Positions 1 through 11,035 of a DNA stretch of 64,000 nt are shown piece after piece. This DNA is from Diplonema papillatum (taxonomy: Eukaryota; Euglenozoa; Diplonemea; Diplonemida; Diplonemidae). The stretch lies in the NCBI GenBank assembly GCA_030068145.1, contig JAPJBO010000724.1, positions 1 to 64,000 on the forward strand. The letters run 5' to 3'. How positions within the stretch are numbered: position 1 is the stretch's first letter; every line of letters starts with the position of its first letter. Made by a program: the position numbers and the translations under genes. A model generated the notes under the pieces. It ran no database searches. It was not told where the DNA came from and saw only the letters and a program-made list of their open reading frames with translations.

Positions 1-8
1 TTCAAACT

Positions 9-84
9 CGGAAAAGGTCGCGTTGGCAGAAACGGTGAAGATGATAATTGTCACAGGGTTGGTGAAATGAAAGCGAGAATTTGG
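9..84 (-). repeat. B1 split direct repeat of YRE-1 copy a
   Basis: These 76 bases start cggaaaagg and match 55123-55198 and 55303-55378. The end carries the A/B overlap (aaatgaaagcgag...) that also begins A1 at 2261. There is one difference at the 3' end (tttgg for tgtgg). Confidence 0.85.
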
Positions 85-289
85 AATAGAATCCCTGGAC
101 GTGAAACTAAACGAGCTGACATCCGGCTGCCTCCGGGTAGCTCAAAACAGTTAAACAGCGCCCTCGGGCGTGCTCACAAAACAATGGTGCAGCATGGAGC
201 GCTAACAATGAGATTGACGACGTGGTGGCTGGACGCACGTAATCCTCTAGCAACGTCCTCAGACGTGAGAAAATAGAAATAAGCCGACA

Positions 290-2011
290 TCACGCAATGC
301 AGAAAGGGACGCGAGGAGGCGGAATGCCTTGCCTGTATGGGTCTCGTGTCCATACGTCCGCTAATTGCTCAGCAGTCGGAACCCACACAGTCTCGAGAAC
401 ACATTGGTGTTCTTCCAACACGTCGCGGACCTGGCAGAGGATGAAGTTCCCGAGTTGGGTCTTCGACTTCCAATTCCTCAGACAGTTCACGGCGGGCAAG
501 TTGTCGACAAAGATTCTTATTGTCGATAGCGGAGAGCGCGAAGCCGCGTACGCAATAGCAAACTTTGCCGCCGTTAATTCGGCAAAGAAGATATGCTGCG
601 GGATATCTCTCCACGGTCCCCACATTGCCATGGAATCCACTAGCCAGGCCCATCCCTGCATGCTGGCGTCGGACCATGCCTCGACGAGGGTATCCCGCTG
701 CTGCATGTCGAACGTGACCCACCGGTTCCCCGACAGACGCCGCCTCACCCCAGCAAGGAAAGGAAGGACGTCGTCGCTCACTCGAACCAGCGACTCCCAG
801 CCCAGGGTGCCTGTTAGGACCTGATGCGCCAGTGTCCCCATCCACGCAAGCACCGGGCTCACTCTGCAAAGCGGCGTGCCCCACACCGTCCACGCCCAGA
901 TGGCGGTCCCGACGACCTTCCAGATCCCGCGCACGGTCATCTGTGCCGACTCAGCTGAGCAAAACAGCAGGTGCGCTTTTCTCGCCCACTCCTGTTTCAG
1001 CCTGTACGTCTTCGCCGCGAGGTCGAATTCTACCCCGAGGACGACTGGTTTCGAGCTGGGCTCGAGGACGGACTTCTCGTCGTTGACTGTCATGCGCACC
1101 TTGCGGGCACGCCGCAAAACTCGGTCGCGCACGGCGCGAAGCGCATCCGGACAGTCTTCAACGAGGGCCCAGTCGTCGTACCAGACTATCTTATCGTCCC
1201 CGGCAGGCTCCGTGATGACAAGCGCCGAGTCCTGCGCAATCACGGGCGAGAAAGACCAGCCCATCGTCAGCCGGCGCCACCTATACAGAGCCACGCCCCC
1301 GTCGAGCTTCCTTGTGCGGAGCCCGAAGAAAGCTGACGTCGACCGTCCTACTGGGAACTGGAAGAAGTAGGACTTCAGGTCAACGACGACTGCGTACGAC
1401 TTCGACATCATCTTGGCGATGACCTCGTCGACACGCAAGAGGCTGAACTTCGGCGGGGGCTCCATCAGCTCGTTCAGCGGGCGGCCGTCAACGATGGCCC
1501 GCGAGTGCTGTTCGCCCTTTTCAACAGCAAAAGCCGGAAGGACGCACTTCAGCGGCTCCGAACGGGGGACGCGCTCCACAAACCCAACGCTTTCCAGCGT
1601 CTGCGCATGGCGGGCAAACGCGTCGCTCTTCCGACCCGGCACGAGAGGAGTGCCCAACAACTTCCGTCGGAAGGAGTGCCCGTCCGTTAGGAGGTCAAGC
1701 AAGCCGTGCAAGCGGGCCCCGGGGCCGGCGAGGCTCCGGAGCTTGCGGAGATCGATCGGCGGCACTGCCGTGACGTCTAGCGGCCTCGCAGATCTCGGGG
1801 CACCGATGCCCGGAATGAGACCTCTCGTTTCTGGTGGGAGGTACCCGAGAGGAACTGCGGTAGGAGGGTCGTAGAAATGGGGGTGGAGCCGGAGGAAAAG
1901 CCTCCTCCCCCTGAGCAACCTGGACCTTCGCGACTTCAACCCCCTGACCTGCCGAGGCGAGAAGCCGGCGTCGAGGGGGGGGGGGGACCAGTCCCCAGAC
2001 GACCGTTCCAT
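290..2011 (-). CDS. Reverse transcriptase/RNase H of YRE-1 copy a
   Basis: The 573-residue reading from the ATG at 2009-2011 is a retroelement polymerase that copies element RNA into DNA. Visible RT motifs in order are RAIVDGRPLN, motif A VVVDLKSYFFQF, motif B MGWSFSPVIAQ and the catalytic box VWYDDW. RNase H follows, with WSDAS, AELTA, VDN and the terminal ADVWTR supplying the acidic residues. The frame is uninterrupted and closely matches 55491-57179, with changes scattered along it. The true start is uncertain: the deletion has joined the region just after the gag stop directly to the RT, and the original start methionine used in copy b (MPDAG) is replaced by LDAGFSPRQV. Without a linked recombinase it could act only with help from another copy. 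Confidence is high for the domains and low for the start. Confidence 0.85.
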   Translation of the reverse strand: MERSSGDWSPPPLDAGFSPRQVRGLKSRRSRLLRGRRLFLRLHPHFYDPPTAVPLGYLPPETRGLIPGIGAPRSARPLDVTAVPPIDLRKLRSLAGPGARLHGLLDLLTDGHSFRRKLLGTPLVPGRKSDAFARHAQTLESVGFVERVPRSEPLKCVLPAFAVEKGEQHSRAIVDGRPLNELMEPPPKFSLLRVDEVIAKMMSKSYAVVVDLKSYFFQFPVGRSTSAFFGLRTRKLDGGVALYRWRRLTMGWSFSPVIAQDSALVITEPAGDDKIVWYDDWALVEDCPDALRAVRDRVLRRARKVRMTVNDEKSVLEPSSKPVVLGVEFDLAAKTYRLKQEWARKAHLLFCSAESAQMTVRGIWKVVGTAIWAWTVWGTPLCRVSPVLAWMGTLAHQVLTGTLGWESLVRVSDDVLPFLAGVRRRLSGNRWVTFDMQQRDTLVEAWSDASMQGWAWLVDSMAMWGPWRDIPQHIFFAELTAAKFAIAYAASRSPLSTIRIFVDNLPAVNCLRNWKSKTQLGNFILCQVRDVLEEHQCVLETVWVPTAEQLADVWTRDPYRQGIPPPRVPFCIA

Positions 2012-2019
2012 GCCGGTCT

Positions 2020-2217
2020 TCAGCTCCGACCGGCTTTCTCCCCCTTTCCCGCCGGCGAACGGGGGGCCGCCGACTCCCCGGGCTCGCAAGGGTTCCATAC
2101 CCGCCACTCCCGGGTGGCCTTGTCGGCAACTTCCTCAGCCGCCGCCCAGTCAGGATCCATCAGCCGACGGCTGGTCCGTGCGGCCCGGCGGCGCGTGCTA
2201 CCCGTGTGTACCGGCAT
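2020..2217 (-). pseudogene. C-terminal remnant of YRE-1 gag
   Basis: This short frame contains DPDW...A...WN..EP and ends in a Gly/Lys-rich tail. It aligns with the last 60 or so residues of the copy b gag (DPDWEKAEKAA... NAHEPRG). The N-terminal zinc-finger part is absent and the sequence jumps almost directly to repeat A1. The frame ends in TGA at the place where the copy b gag does, and the frame after that TGA is conserved with copy b. Confidence 0.7.
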
Positions 2218-2260
2218 TTTTCCCGGAGGGTAGTGTATGATTAGGAGGAAATGGAAATAA

Positions 2261-2384
2261 AAATGAAAGCGAGAATGTGGGGTAAGCCCTGATTATTAGA
2301 TTCACGGTTAAACGAAGCTAGCGCACAAGGTTTGCCTGATCTCGCACCTGGTTTCCGATACCAAATAGATGCTCTATTCAAACT
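2261..2384 (-). repeat. A1 split direct repeat of YRE-1 copy a
   Basis: The 124 bases run from aaatgaaagcgag to ctattcaaact and match 58684-58807 and 55179-55302. Direct continuation into ctctttctctctc on the outer side marks the element border. Confidence 0.85.
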
Positions 2385-3137
2385 CTCTTTCTCTCTCACT
2401 TTTCTTTTTGACCCTTCGAATTCGAAATCAAAACCAGCAAAAAGGACCCCCCCTCCCCCTAAACATTAAACTAAGATTTTCCCCCGCCTCAACAGAAAAC
2501 CAGAGACTCAAATTATCTTTGCTTCGCGTTTTACCACCTTGCGCGGTGTCACGGGATGATTGGCAGCCGCACACAGTGCATGCTAATCCATGTGGTTCAT
2601 GTACTTAAAAGAACTCAAAGCTAAACAAACATAACGTGGGCGGCGCCGAAGCTTTACCAGCTTCGGCTGACACCATTTGCGCACTTAACCATGGTTAAGA
2701 AGACGACTGAAAGCACAGACACAAAGATAGCTCAAAGCATTTGCAAAATAACACGAAAGGCCTGTAGGCAAAAACCCGTTTTCACACTTCTTCCACTCTC
2801 AGAACCCTGTTTCTCACGCGAAGCACTCGAAAGCAACTCGCAAAAGTAACCCAGGGTGTTTTTCCTCTACAGCAGAAGCTCCCAGCCTCAATGTCAGCCG
2901 GAGGCACCAAAAGCTTAATCAGAAGCGCAAGCAACACACGCACCCAAGTTCGGGGGAACCCCAAACAAGTACAAGATCTCTCAGGGGCGACAACCCCCTG
3001 ACGGCCGGACAGTGTGCTTTGTACCGGAGCCCCGCCATGCCTACCCCAGCCCACGGCTGGTGGGTTGTGGTACTACTACCAAGTCAACCTCCGAGGCATA
3101 GTGGTCAAACGATTCGCATGCGATAATAAATATCGCA
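2385..3137. other. Spacer without a recognisable gene
   Basis: The spacer holds one copy of the dispersed motif cctaaacattaaactaag followed by ttttcccccgcc (2456-2495) and the phrase catgtggttcatgtact (2588-2606), which recurs near 12330. Open frames here are short and unlike known proteins. Confidence 0.5.
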
Positions 3138-3452
3138 TTACCTACCCCCCCCCCCCCGTGTTTAAGATCGCCTTTTTCCGTGTTTAAGATCGCCCCCCAA
3201 AAAAACCGATCTTATACACGGGGGGGGACGATCTTAAACACGGGGGGGACAAAAAACACCCCAAAATTTTTTTTCCGCTGCGCGGGGCCCTGAACCCCCC
3301 CCCACAGTAAAAACGCCCAAAAAAAAACTTTCCCGCTGCGCGGGACCCCACCCCACTCCCCCCCCGTGTATAAGATCGCCCTCATTTCTCAAAAAAACCG
3401 ATCTTATACACGGGGGGGGAGGGCGCGATCTTAAACACGGGGGGGGGGTAGG
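3138..3452. mobile_element. Foldback (MITE-like) element with nested inverted repeats
   Basis: The ends are inverted (ttacctaccccc... and ...ggggggtagg). Inside, units of gtgtttaagatcg or gtgtataagatcg face their complements cgatcttaaacac and cgatcttatacac, so the strand can form two or three hairpins. The 7-base word tatcgca lies immediately outside both ends (3131-3137 and 3453-3459), as expected of a target duplication. There is no coding capacity. Because tatcgca-like words are common in the flanks, the duplication is suggestive only. Confidence 0.6.
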
Positions 3453-3459
3453 TATCGCA

Positions 3460-4695
3460 CAAAATTATTGCATATACTCGGCGTGCGATAATATGCGATA
3501 GTCCACAGTACTGTATTTGCCCAGGTTTTAAGTGTGCGGTAAATTCATCATGATGCGAATGAAAAATGCGAGAATTGGCCCCAGAAATCCCAAATGCGAT
3601 AATGCGAATTGTTTGACCACTATGCGGTCCCCCACCCCCCGAAAGTATCAAGACCCCGCTTGTCGAAATTACGAGCGAGTTGGCATGTTATGTTAACAAC
3701 TAGCGGCATAAGATGTGGTCACATATGTTCACCTGCTACGTCACGGTGTATAACCTGTCGATTCTCTTTACCAGTTGAGGTCGTGTACCACCCAAAAGGA
3801 CCCACTGACAGAGAGGAAGAGAACCTCCTCGTGGCTCAAATACCAAGCAGCATAGCGTTGCAAGCGCACCTGAATGAACTGCTGGCAGGGGAGAAGGTTC
3901 AGATACGGGGCAGGCCGTTGTTATGGGCACTCATCCATTTCCTCTTCGCCTTCTCGGTTTCAACTCCTCCGTGGCTGACCAGCGGTCTGTGGGGTGGGCT
4001 CTCCATTCCTCAGGTGACACCACTTTATCTTTAGCCATACTTCAACTTTCTTTTAACCAACCACACCCTGAAGGCTGTGAAGTTCTCTGGTCGACTTTCG
4101 TGGTGCATCAACTCCCTCAACGAAACTGTGAGAATAAGAAGTGCAGCCTGTTCCCCCATGGGTTCCCTATTTACGGAGTCCTTTTGGTTTGTTTTTTTGC
4201 GGAGTGCTTCAGGGATGCAGTTTGGTCCTGAAGAGCATTTCTAAGCTACCTTGCACTTTTTCGTCACAAAATAAGGACAATTCTAGGTTATTCGAGCGTC
4301 TCAAGATCAGAAACCCCAGGAGACAAGCCACCTGGTCCAGGCCAAAATCGGTGAATTTCGGGGGGGAACTCCTTTGTGGCGACCACTTCCCCTGCAGTCG
4401 GCCCTGGTGAAGGTGGGACGGAAGAGCTACAACTACGGCTCCAACTTGCGCAGAGCGGGCCTGTGCTATGCGTGCCCCGAAGAGGAACGAATAGGATGAG
4501 AAGGAAGGGCAGACTGGGAGTCACGGTTTGACAGGTAGTGACAGGATTAGCTGCGGCAAAAAGGAGAGCGTCTATCAGAGGCCCCGCGCCGGCCGGGTTT
4601 CGAAGCGATCGCGGGACCGGAGACCTTCGCGGCGGTCGGAGGAGAGAGGTAGGTTCCGGGCGCTGCAGTATTGACTGGATGGGAAGTGCTGGTCG
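3460..4695. other. Spacer; one weak exon candidate near 3774-3926
   Basis: After a pyrimidine tract ending ctttaccag (3773), the plus strand reads EVVYHPKGPTDREEE... and QAHLNELLAGEKVQIRG, which looks protein-like. I recognise no family and no clear donor. The rest shows nothing I can name. Confidence 0.2.
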
Positions 4696-5389
4696 GTGGT
4701 GGGTGACGTCTCGACGGCGGAGCTCGCCGTCGACTTTGAAGTGTGCACCGGACTGGATCTTCCGGGCAGTGTCGTAGCGACGACGGACGGGGCACCGTTG
4801 AGCATGCGTGCGAGGGTACTCGGAAAACTTTTAAAAACCGTCGGGGATGCGCTGGAGCGAAACGGCGACGGACCGCTTCTGCCAGGCAGGAAACTGGAGA
4901 AGATAGGGTCGCTGAGAACGGTGGGAGCCCCGCCGTGCTTCACGGGGTACGAGATGAGGCCGATCTCCCGTGCTGATACCCCAGCGCTTTCACACGCCGC
5001 ACTTCACTTTCTGGTGCTCGTGGCACACCCGCTCACTCCCCTTTTCGTGTTCCGTAGCGTCGTTGAACACCGCCCATCTCGCCGCACGCTTCGCCCTTCC
5101 ACCTCCGTACGTCGGGAAAATATCCATCCCCCGCGCCTCGCCGCTGAACTCGTGCCGTCGTCAGCTGTCTCGAGCACTTCCATCGTCTCCGAAGTACCAC
5201 AAGGATGACGACGGCCTAGCGGTGAAGTCCTGCCGGCAACACCGCATGATGCAATGCGCGACGTGTAAGACGATAGCAATGTGCTGCCGCAACGGACACC
5301 TGACCATGGCATGCCGACGTGTGCACTGCAGGGGTTCGCGGACTTGCGAAGTCGAAGGCCCAAACTGTGCTCGGTTTCTCCCAGAGTAG
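4696..5389 (+). CDS. Hypothetical coding region, Cys/His-rich end, possibly split
   Basis: I do not recognise this gene. The frame from 4696 (170 residues to 5208) has a protein-like first half (AELAVDFEVCTGLDL, LGKLLKTVGDALERN). An overlapping frame that ends at 5389 finishes with a Cys/His-rich stretch: about nine cysteines and several histidines between 5230 and 5389, spaced like a small zinc-binding fold (CRQH, CATC, CC..GH, C...HC). Another plus frame stays open to 5670, and the minus strand is open too (5161-5727), so strand and exon structure are uncertain. Treat this as a place where coding is possible, not as a gene model. Confidence 0.22.
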
Positions 5390-5729
5390 AGGAGCTGAAG
5401 CAAACGCCACCTGGGCCTCTGAACGTGATTGCAGATCACCTTCTTGCCCAAACCCAAGAGGAATTGGAGTGTCGGAATGGCGCACAAGGAGAGGCTCTTG
5501 GCTTGTTTGCTTCTTTCGCTGGCGGGAGGGAGATTTCGGACGCGGGAAAGCCTTGGGTTCTTCGGGCTCTGCATCCTTCTGTTCCAGAGATCGTAGAGCA
5601 GTTTGCCCACAACAACATTAGCCTTGAATCGCATGCTTCGGGTGAGGGCATGCAGTTTATCAAGAAGTAACTTCTTATCAGCTTCCCCTGCAGACACAAG
5701 TTGGACTCTTTTCAAGGATCTGTACAAGC

Positions 5730-6300
5730 ACGCAATGGTCGTAACTGAGCTTTTCCTTCAGTCCTCCTGGCGAACGTTGAAGGGCTGGTAGCGAGCTTTA
5801 CTTAGGTTCCTGCAAGCGTGAGCCAACCGACTTTTGCGAGTCCTACGATAGCGGTCGAGTCTACTTTTTCAACAAATCCTTCATGCGCATTCCACGGCGG
5901 CACGAAAACACCACCCCCGACGCCCCCCTCCACCGACAGGCTCCATTCTTTGAAAGGCCTGGTACTGTTGTGGAAGGCCCAAGCAAGAGGAACCGTTTTG
6001 GTCACTCCAAAGCTCCGGGTTTTGCGCCGGTGCGTGGCGTGTGAAATAATTCCCCTACAAAAAAGCCATAACCCATAACGAAAGCGTGCACTAAATATAC
6101 AACCCGTAACCACATAGCCCTTTCTTGCTCTAAGAGAACCCATTCATGAACGGTCACACGGAGACCCTAAACCCCCAGAAGTTCAAGCGAACTTTAACTC
6201 TAAAAAAAAAAAAGAACACCTCAAGGTCAGTTCCCCGTAGTTCCCCCGTAGTTCCCCGTGGCTATACCGACCACACCACTTTTACACTCTTTCTTTCTTG
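5730..6300. other. Spacer, nothing recognised
   Basis: Only short frames on both strands and no repeat that I could place. Confidence 0.5.
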
Positions 6301-6420
6301 GTGTAATGCCCTTATATCCCACTCAAAACAAATTTGTGCCCTTATATCCCACTTCAAACAAATTTTGTGCCCTTATATCCCAAACTGGGATATAAGGGCA
6401 CAAATTTGTTTTGACAAATT
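6301..6420. repeat. Palindromic cluster of the tttgtgcccttatatcccac family
   Basis: Three direct copies of gcccttatatccca are followed by an inverted copy (tgggatataagggc), with caaatttgt-type spacers. The same words return at 8283-8455 in a larger symmetric cluster. The strand can fold into a long hairpin centred near 6385. Confidence 0.75.
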
Positions 6421-6446
6421 TGAATCGAGGAAAATGCTGGAAAACT

Positions 6447-6527
6447 TGCCGAGGAGGGGCTTGAACCCCCGACCACTCACCTTGAAACCCAAGGGTGGTT
6501 GGCTCGACCATCCGGATACCTACGGCG
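6447..6527 (-). ncRNA. tRNA-like Pol III unit (tRNA-derived or degenerate tRNA)
   Basis: Read on the minus strand, a box A-like word (ATGGTCGAGCC) is followed by an anticodon-arm-like hairpin and a T arm GGGGG-TTCAAGC-CCCTC with a good box B. The acceptor ends pair except for a bulge. A TTTT run follows the 3' end. The anticodon stem also needs a bulge, so this is more likely a tRNA-derived repeat or a decayed gene than a working tRNA. Confidence 0.45.
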
Positions 6528-7765
6528 AAAAAAAAAAACTTTTCGTCCAGCCGGACGCTGGACTCCTGTTGCTGTTGCTATTGCCACTGCATGCGTCCAC
6601 GCTGACATTGGCAGTGACATGGAGAAATTACGTGTCGCGAGTTGACGCCCACGCCTGGCACGGCGAGCCAAAGCCGAAATCGAACCCGAACCCAGAAGTT
6701 CTGAGGAGTGATGGTGGCAGAACCGAACCCGAAACCGAACCTCAACCCGAAACCGAACCAGTGCCCGATAGCCTCGGATAGGAAACCAAACTCGGAACTG
6801 AACCCAGATTACAAGACAGATGGCCAGAACCGCGGAGGACGGTGGGCTTACAACCCAAGGTGGCGACACAGTCGGACACTGTTGCCGACAGACGGAATCT
6901 GCAGCTCACGCAAGAATGGCTGATTCCTTCCTAAAGTCATCAACTGTCGTTGTGCCCACGCCTGCACCGCAACTGGTTGCACACACACCGGTTGCACGAC
7001 GGTGGACACAGCTTCCTTCACTGCAGGCTTCACTGCGTAAGTGAAATCAGCTGTGACTGTGGCTGACTCGCAGCCGCGTGACAGCGGCGCCTTCCCTCCA
7101 CTGAGCCAGTAGTCCCGGTCCTGCTGCTATTCCTTGCTGCAGCTGCTGCTCCATTGTCCAGAGGTAACTCTCTCCACTCCAGGCACTCGGAGTCGGACAG
7201 CTATAGCGATACCCTGTGTTCTGGTCCCCGAATCTGGAGGTGAATCCTGCAGACGTGCGGTGGGTGTGCAGTTTACGGCTGCCGCGACACTGTCCGGTCA
7301 CTCAGTGACTGACACTGTGACAGTCACAGTGTGACACAGCCTCAACAAGGACAGTGGAGAATGACCGTGGTCACTGGTATGTCAGGCCAAGAAACGGATC
7401 ATGAGTCTGATGAGATCAGTTGTCTCGCCTGACTCTCGGCTGTAGCATCTGGCCAGCTACTACAGTTCTGTCACCGCGAATAGCCCCGAACGTCAGCGTG
7501 GCACGCCGTGACACGCCGCACGGTCAGACGGTGCAGCCAGGCACCTGGCTCTGATGCGGTTCTCTTGAGTACTTGCTTGAGCCTCCCAAGTTGAGGCACC
7601 CGATCGGGGATCGAGTGTGGCCGCGGTGGCCAGCTTGAAGTTGTGAAACGGTGCAACCAGTCGCTCTGAGGCACCCAGAACGTCTTGAGACGTCTCGGGT
7701 GGGGCACTGAAGCCAGCTTTATGCCTATGGACAAGGAAACACCAAAAACGAATGGAACGGGCTGG
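6528..7765. other. Spacer with short degenerate simple repeats
   Basis: 6670-6810 is rich in the hexamer-like words cgaaccc and gaaaccgaacc. The rest consists of short frames without recognisable domains. Confidence 0.5.
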
Positions 7766-7769
7766 ACTG

Positions 7770-8215
7770 GGTCAAAAATTTTGGTCAAATTTTAGGGGTC
7801 CAAATTTTTGGGGTCGAAAATTTTGGTCCAAATCTTTGGTCGAAATTCTTGGGGTCCAATTTTTGGGGTCGAAATTTTGGGTCCAAAAATTTTGGTCGAA
7901 ATTTTTGGTCGAAATTTTGGGTCCAAATTTTTGGTCAAAATTTTTGGGGTCCAATTTTTGGGGTCGAAATTTTGGGTCCAAAATTTTTGGTCGAATTTTT
8001 GGGTCCAAAATTTTTGGTCGAAATTTTGGGTCCAAATTTTTGGTCGAAATTTTTGGGGTCCAAATTTTTGGTCCAATTTTTTGGCATCGAAATTTTTGGT
8101 CGAGATTTTTGGTCGAATTTTTTGGGTCCAGATTTTTGGTCAAAATCTAGTTGGGCAAAATGTTGGGGCAAAATTTGGTCGAAAATTTTGCCCTCGAATT
8201 TTTGGACGTTGTGGC
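7770..8215. repeat. Degenerate tandem array of a GGTC(G/C)AAATTTTT-type word
   Basis: About 20 degenerate units of the kind ggtcgaaatttttgg or gggtccaaattttt follow one another. Several frames stay open on both strands because the units lack stops, giving spurious proteins of the FWSKFLVEILG type. No coding function is inferred. Confidence 0.85.
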
Positions 8216-8282
8216 CGAGTCAAAGCACGCACGCCACCGGCACCACAGGTGTCCGGTTCGGTTCCCTCAAAAGACTTTTTAC

Positions 8283-8455
8283 ACGACCAAACAAATTTTG
8301 TGCCCTTGTATCCCACTTCAAACAAATTTTGTGCCCTTATATCCCAGATTGGGATATAAGGGCACAAAATTTGTTTGAAGTGGGATATAAGGGCACAAAA
8401 TTTGTTTGAAGTGGGATATAAGGGCACAAATTTGTTTGGGGTGGGATATAAGGGA
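8283..8455. repeat. Second palindromic cluster of the tttgtgcccttatatcccac family
   Basis: Two direct units (caaattttgtgccctt...atccca) face three inverted units (tgggatataagggcacaaa...). The centre of symmetry is near 8346. This is the same family as 6301-6420. Confidence 0.8.
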
Positions 8456-9655
8456 AATTTACCTTCTTTCTTCCTCCTACTCGTTTCTCATCTTTAATAG
8501 GGGGAAAATTCGTTTAATATCCAAAGGTCAAACTTCCGTTTCGCTTACATCCAATGAGCCAAAAAACCTCGCCTTTTATATCCGAACCTGAAACGAAAAT
8601 TTGACTTTTGGATAGAGAAATGCGAATTTTTCCTCTTCTTAATACTACCTGATGCTAGTCATCGAGGCAGGCTGTTTCTGCCTGCGCGTTAACCAAAGAA
8701 GGGTTTCCCTTCCGCGATACATCGATTTTAGCCGATGTGTTTTCCTCCTGGCGATTCTTGACGTAGTACGGCGTACGCTGGCAGTACCTCTTCCGCTGTG
8801 CTGGCCTGGACGGGGGAGGCGCCTCCTCGAGTGTTTCCTACAAAGGTGCTTATACAAAAGAAGTTAGCGACACCACTCCCACCCCTGGCTAACCCAAACA
8901 CTATAAACCAGGGCACGGGTAGTCGTGCAGCAGTCCTAATTTTGAGTTTGGTGCCACCTTCGACAGTTCGTATGCGCAGCCGCAAAGGCCGGAGGCGAAG
9001 AAACCACCCTTGGAGGGATCTGAGCTGCGCCATCGCGTTTTTCGTAATATACAATTATTGTAAACAAAAAAAAAGAACGCTGGGCAGCGTGTTTGGGGAG
9101 AAGATTAGCCGACCGATCATATTCACTCACTATCACTCACTAGCAGGCAATCCTCCCCCGGCACGTACAAATAAAAAAAAACATGGCACTAACTCGGACT
9201 GGCATCCACGAGGGAGAAGTCGAATGGGGTGCTATCCCCGTCGTGAAACTCCCCCGCGGGGAGGATTACGATGAAGGGAGAGCGAATACATATCCAGCAT
9301 AATACGTACGCCTAAAACGAACAAGTAGACGAACACGACTCCGCATTTCTTTCCAGAATCTTGGACCAGCAGAGCCGCGCCAATGAGCGCCCTCGACGCA
9401 ACGTAAAGTCCGCGAATACCGAAAAGAAATGAATGAAAAAGGCTTTTCACGCCGCAGCGGAACGACCACACCCTACCCAAACCCAAGCACCCTCTAAACG
9501 CGTTAGGGGACTTCACAAGGTTTCACAACGGAGTGACACAACACCCGAAACGAGTCGCACTCTTTTACTTTTCTCAACCCCCCGCCATACCCAAGCCTCT
9601 ACGGTCAACCGGAGACTTTAAAATACCGACCTTCTAATCCACAAATAACGCTAAA
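8456..9655. other. Spacer, nothing recognised
   Basis: Frames are short on both strands. The phrase ctaacccaaacact near 8890 resembles words at 13715 and 16605, part of a dispersed repeat. Confidence 0.45.
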
Positions 9656-11035
9656 AAGCGAGCTACCAAGGGGTCCCGGGAGAATGAAGCAGAGGAGACG
9701 GCGCCGCGCACCCCGACACGGAACGAAACGATAAATCGCATCTGAAACCTCGTTCTTCCAGAAGCGCGAACCACTGTATTATCTCAAGAAGAAGGCAACG
9801 TCACGCTGCCTTCGCCGCCCTCCTTCTGTCTTTCGAGGGTTCCGGCTGGCCGATGCCTGTCAACCCGTCCGCGAATGACGAAGAAGTGATAGGAACCCGA
9901 GAAACTAAAGAAGAATTCAGCAGAGAAGGTATGGCATCCCGATACCGAACGGGACGACAGCGAAGAAAAGAAAGAAACCCCCAGGCCCTGCTCTAACAGC
10001 ACAAAAGGAAATCCCCCCCTTTTCCCCCCGCGCCTCACAAGACAAACGGAGGCTTCAAAAAACCGACAGGAAACAGTCTAAAAACGAGCGACCAAGGGGT
10101 CCCGGGAGAGAAGAAGGCGCCCGCGCCCCGACACGAACGAACCGATAAATCGCATCTTAAACCTCGTTTTTCCAGAAGTGTGAACCACTGTACCATCAAC
10201 AAGAAGGCAGCGTCACGATGCCTGACCTCGCCCCCTCTTCTGTCTTTCGAGGGTTCCGGCTGGCCGATGCCTGTCAACCCGTCGTGAATAACGAAGAAAT
10301 AATAGGAAGAGCGAAGGAATGAAAGAAAGCCCCCGCTTCACAAGTCAAACGGAGACTTCAAAAATACCGACCGCTTACTACAAGAAACAGTCTAAAAACG
10401 AGAGCAGCCAACCAAAGGAGAATGAGGCAGAGAAGGTACAACATCCCGGCACGGAACGGGACGACGAGCGAAGAAATGAAAGAAAAACGAGAAACTGAAG
10501 GAGAATGAAGCAGAGAAGGCGCCGCACCCCGACACGGAACGATCAACGCATCTGAAACCTCGTTCTTCCAGAAGCGTGAACCCCTGTACTATCAAGAAGA
10601 AGACAACATCACGACACCTGTCCTTCGCCGCCCCTTTTTCCTGATTCCCGTTTGAGGGTTCCAGCTGGCGTTGCCTGTCAACCCGATCGCGAACAACGAA
10701 GGAAAGAAAGAAACACGAGGAACTGAAGGAGAATGAAGCAGAGAAGGCACAGCATCCCGATACGGGACGACAGCGAAGAAATGAAAGACGAACGAGAAGC
10801 TAAATGAAAACGAAGCAGATATGGTACAGCGCCCCGACACGGAACGAAGCGACAAACGCATCCGAAACCTGGTTCTTCCAGAAGCGTGAACCACTGTAGT
10901 ATCAAGAAGAAGGCAACATCACGATCTTTGTCCTTCGCCGCCCCCCTGTCGTGAGGGTTCCGGCTGGCCGAAGCCTGTGCGTGGGGAAAGGGGGTAGAAG
11001 ACGACGCAGCGTGGTGTAGTGTTCTTTTTAGATCG
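9656..11035. repeat. Degenerate tandem repeat, units of roughly 0.3-0.4 kb
   Basis: Four or so units share the same order of words: gagaatgaagcagag, ccccgacacggaacga, a stretch ending cctcgttcttccagaag, gtgaaccactgta, aagaagaaggcaac, then gggttccggctggccgatgc. Copies start near 9670, 10090, 10500 and 10800 and have drifted by indels. Minus-strand frames here are low-complexity (FSFSFSF..) by-products. Confidence 0.75.

Larger units (their letters stand above)
1..2384 (-). mobile_element. YRE-1 copy a: internally deleted tyrosine-recombinase retrotransposon, cut by the window edge
   Basis: The element reads on the minus strand. Its 5' repeat A1 is at 2261-2384 and its inner 3' repeat B1 at 9-84. 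The end of A2 (ttcaaact) is at 1-8, so A2 and B2 lie outside the window. Both repeats match copy b at 55123-58807 almost base for base. Between them are a C-terminal gag remnant (2020-2217) and an intact RT/RNase H frame (290-2011). The tyrosine recombinase of copy b is missing and most of gag is gone, so this copy could not integrate alone. The sequence just beyond A1 (2385-2410) is CT-rich, like the borders of the other copies. Confidence 0.85.

Noticed and set aside
7752-8409. Overlapping 130- to 186-codon frames of the FWSKFLVEILG type
   Set aside because: They come from an AT-rich degenerate tandem array; all frames look alike.
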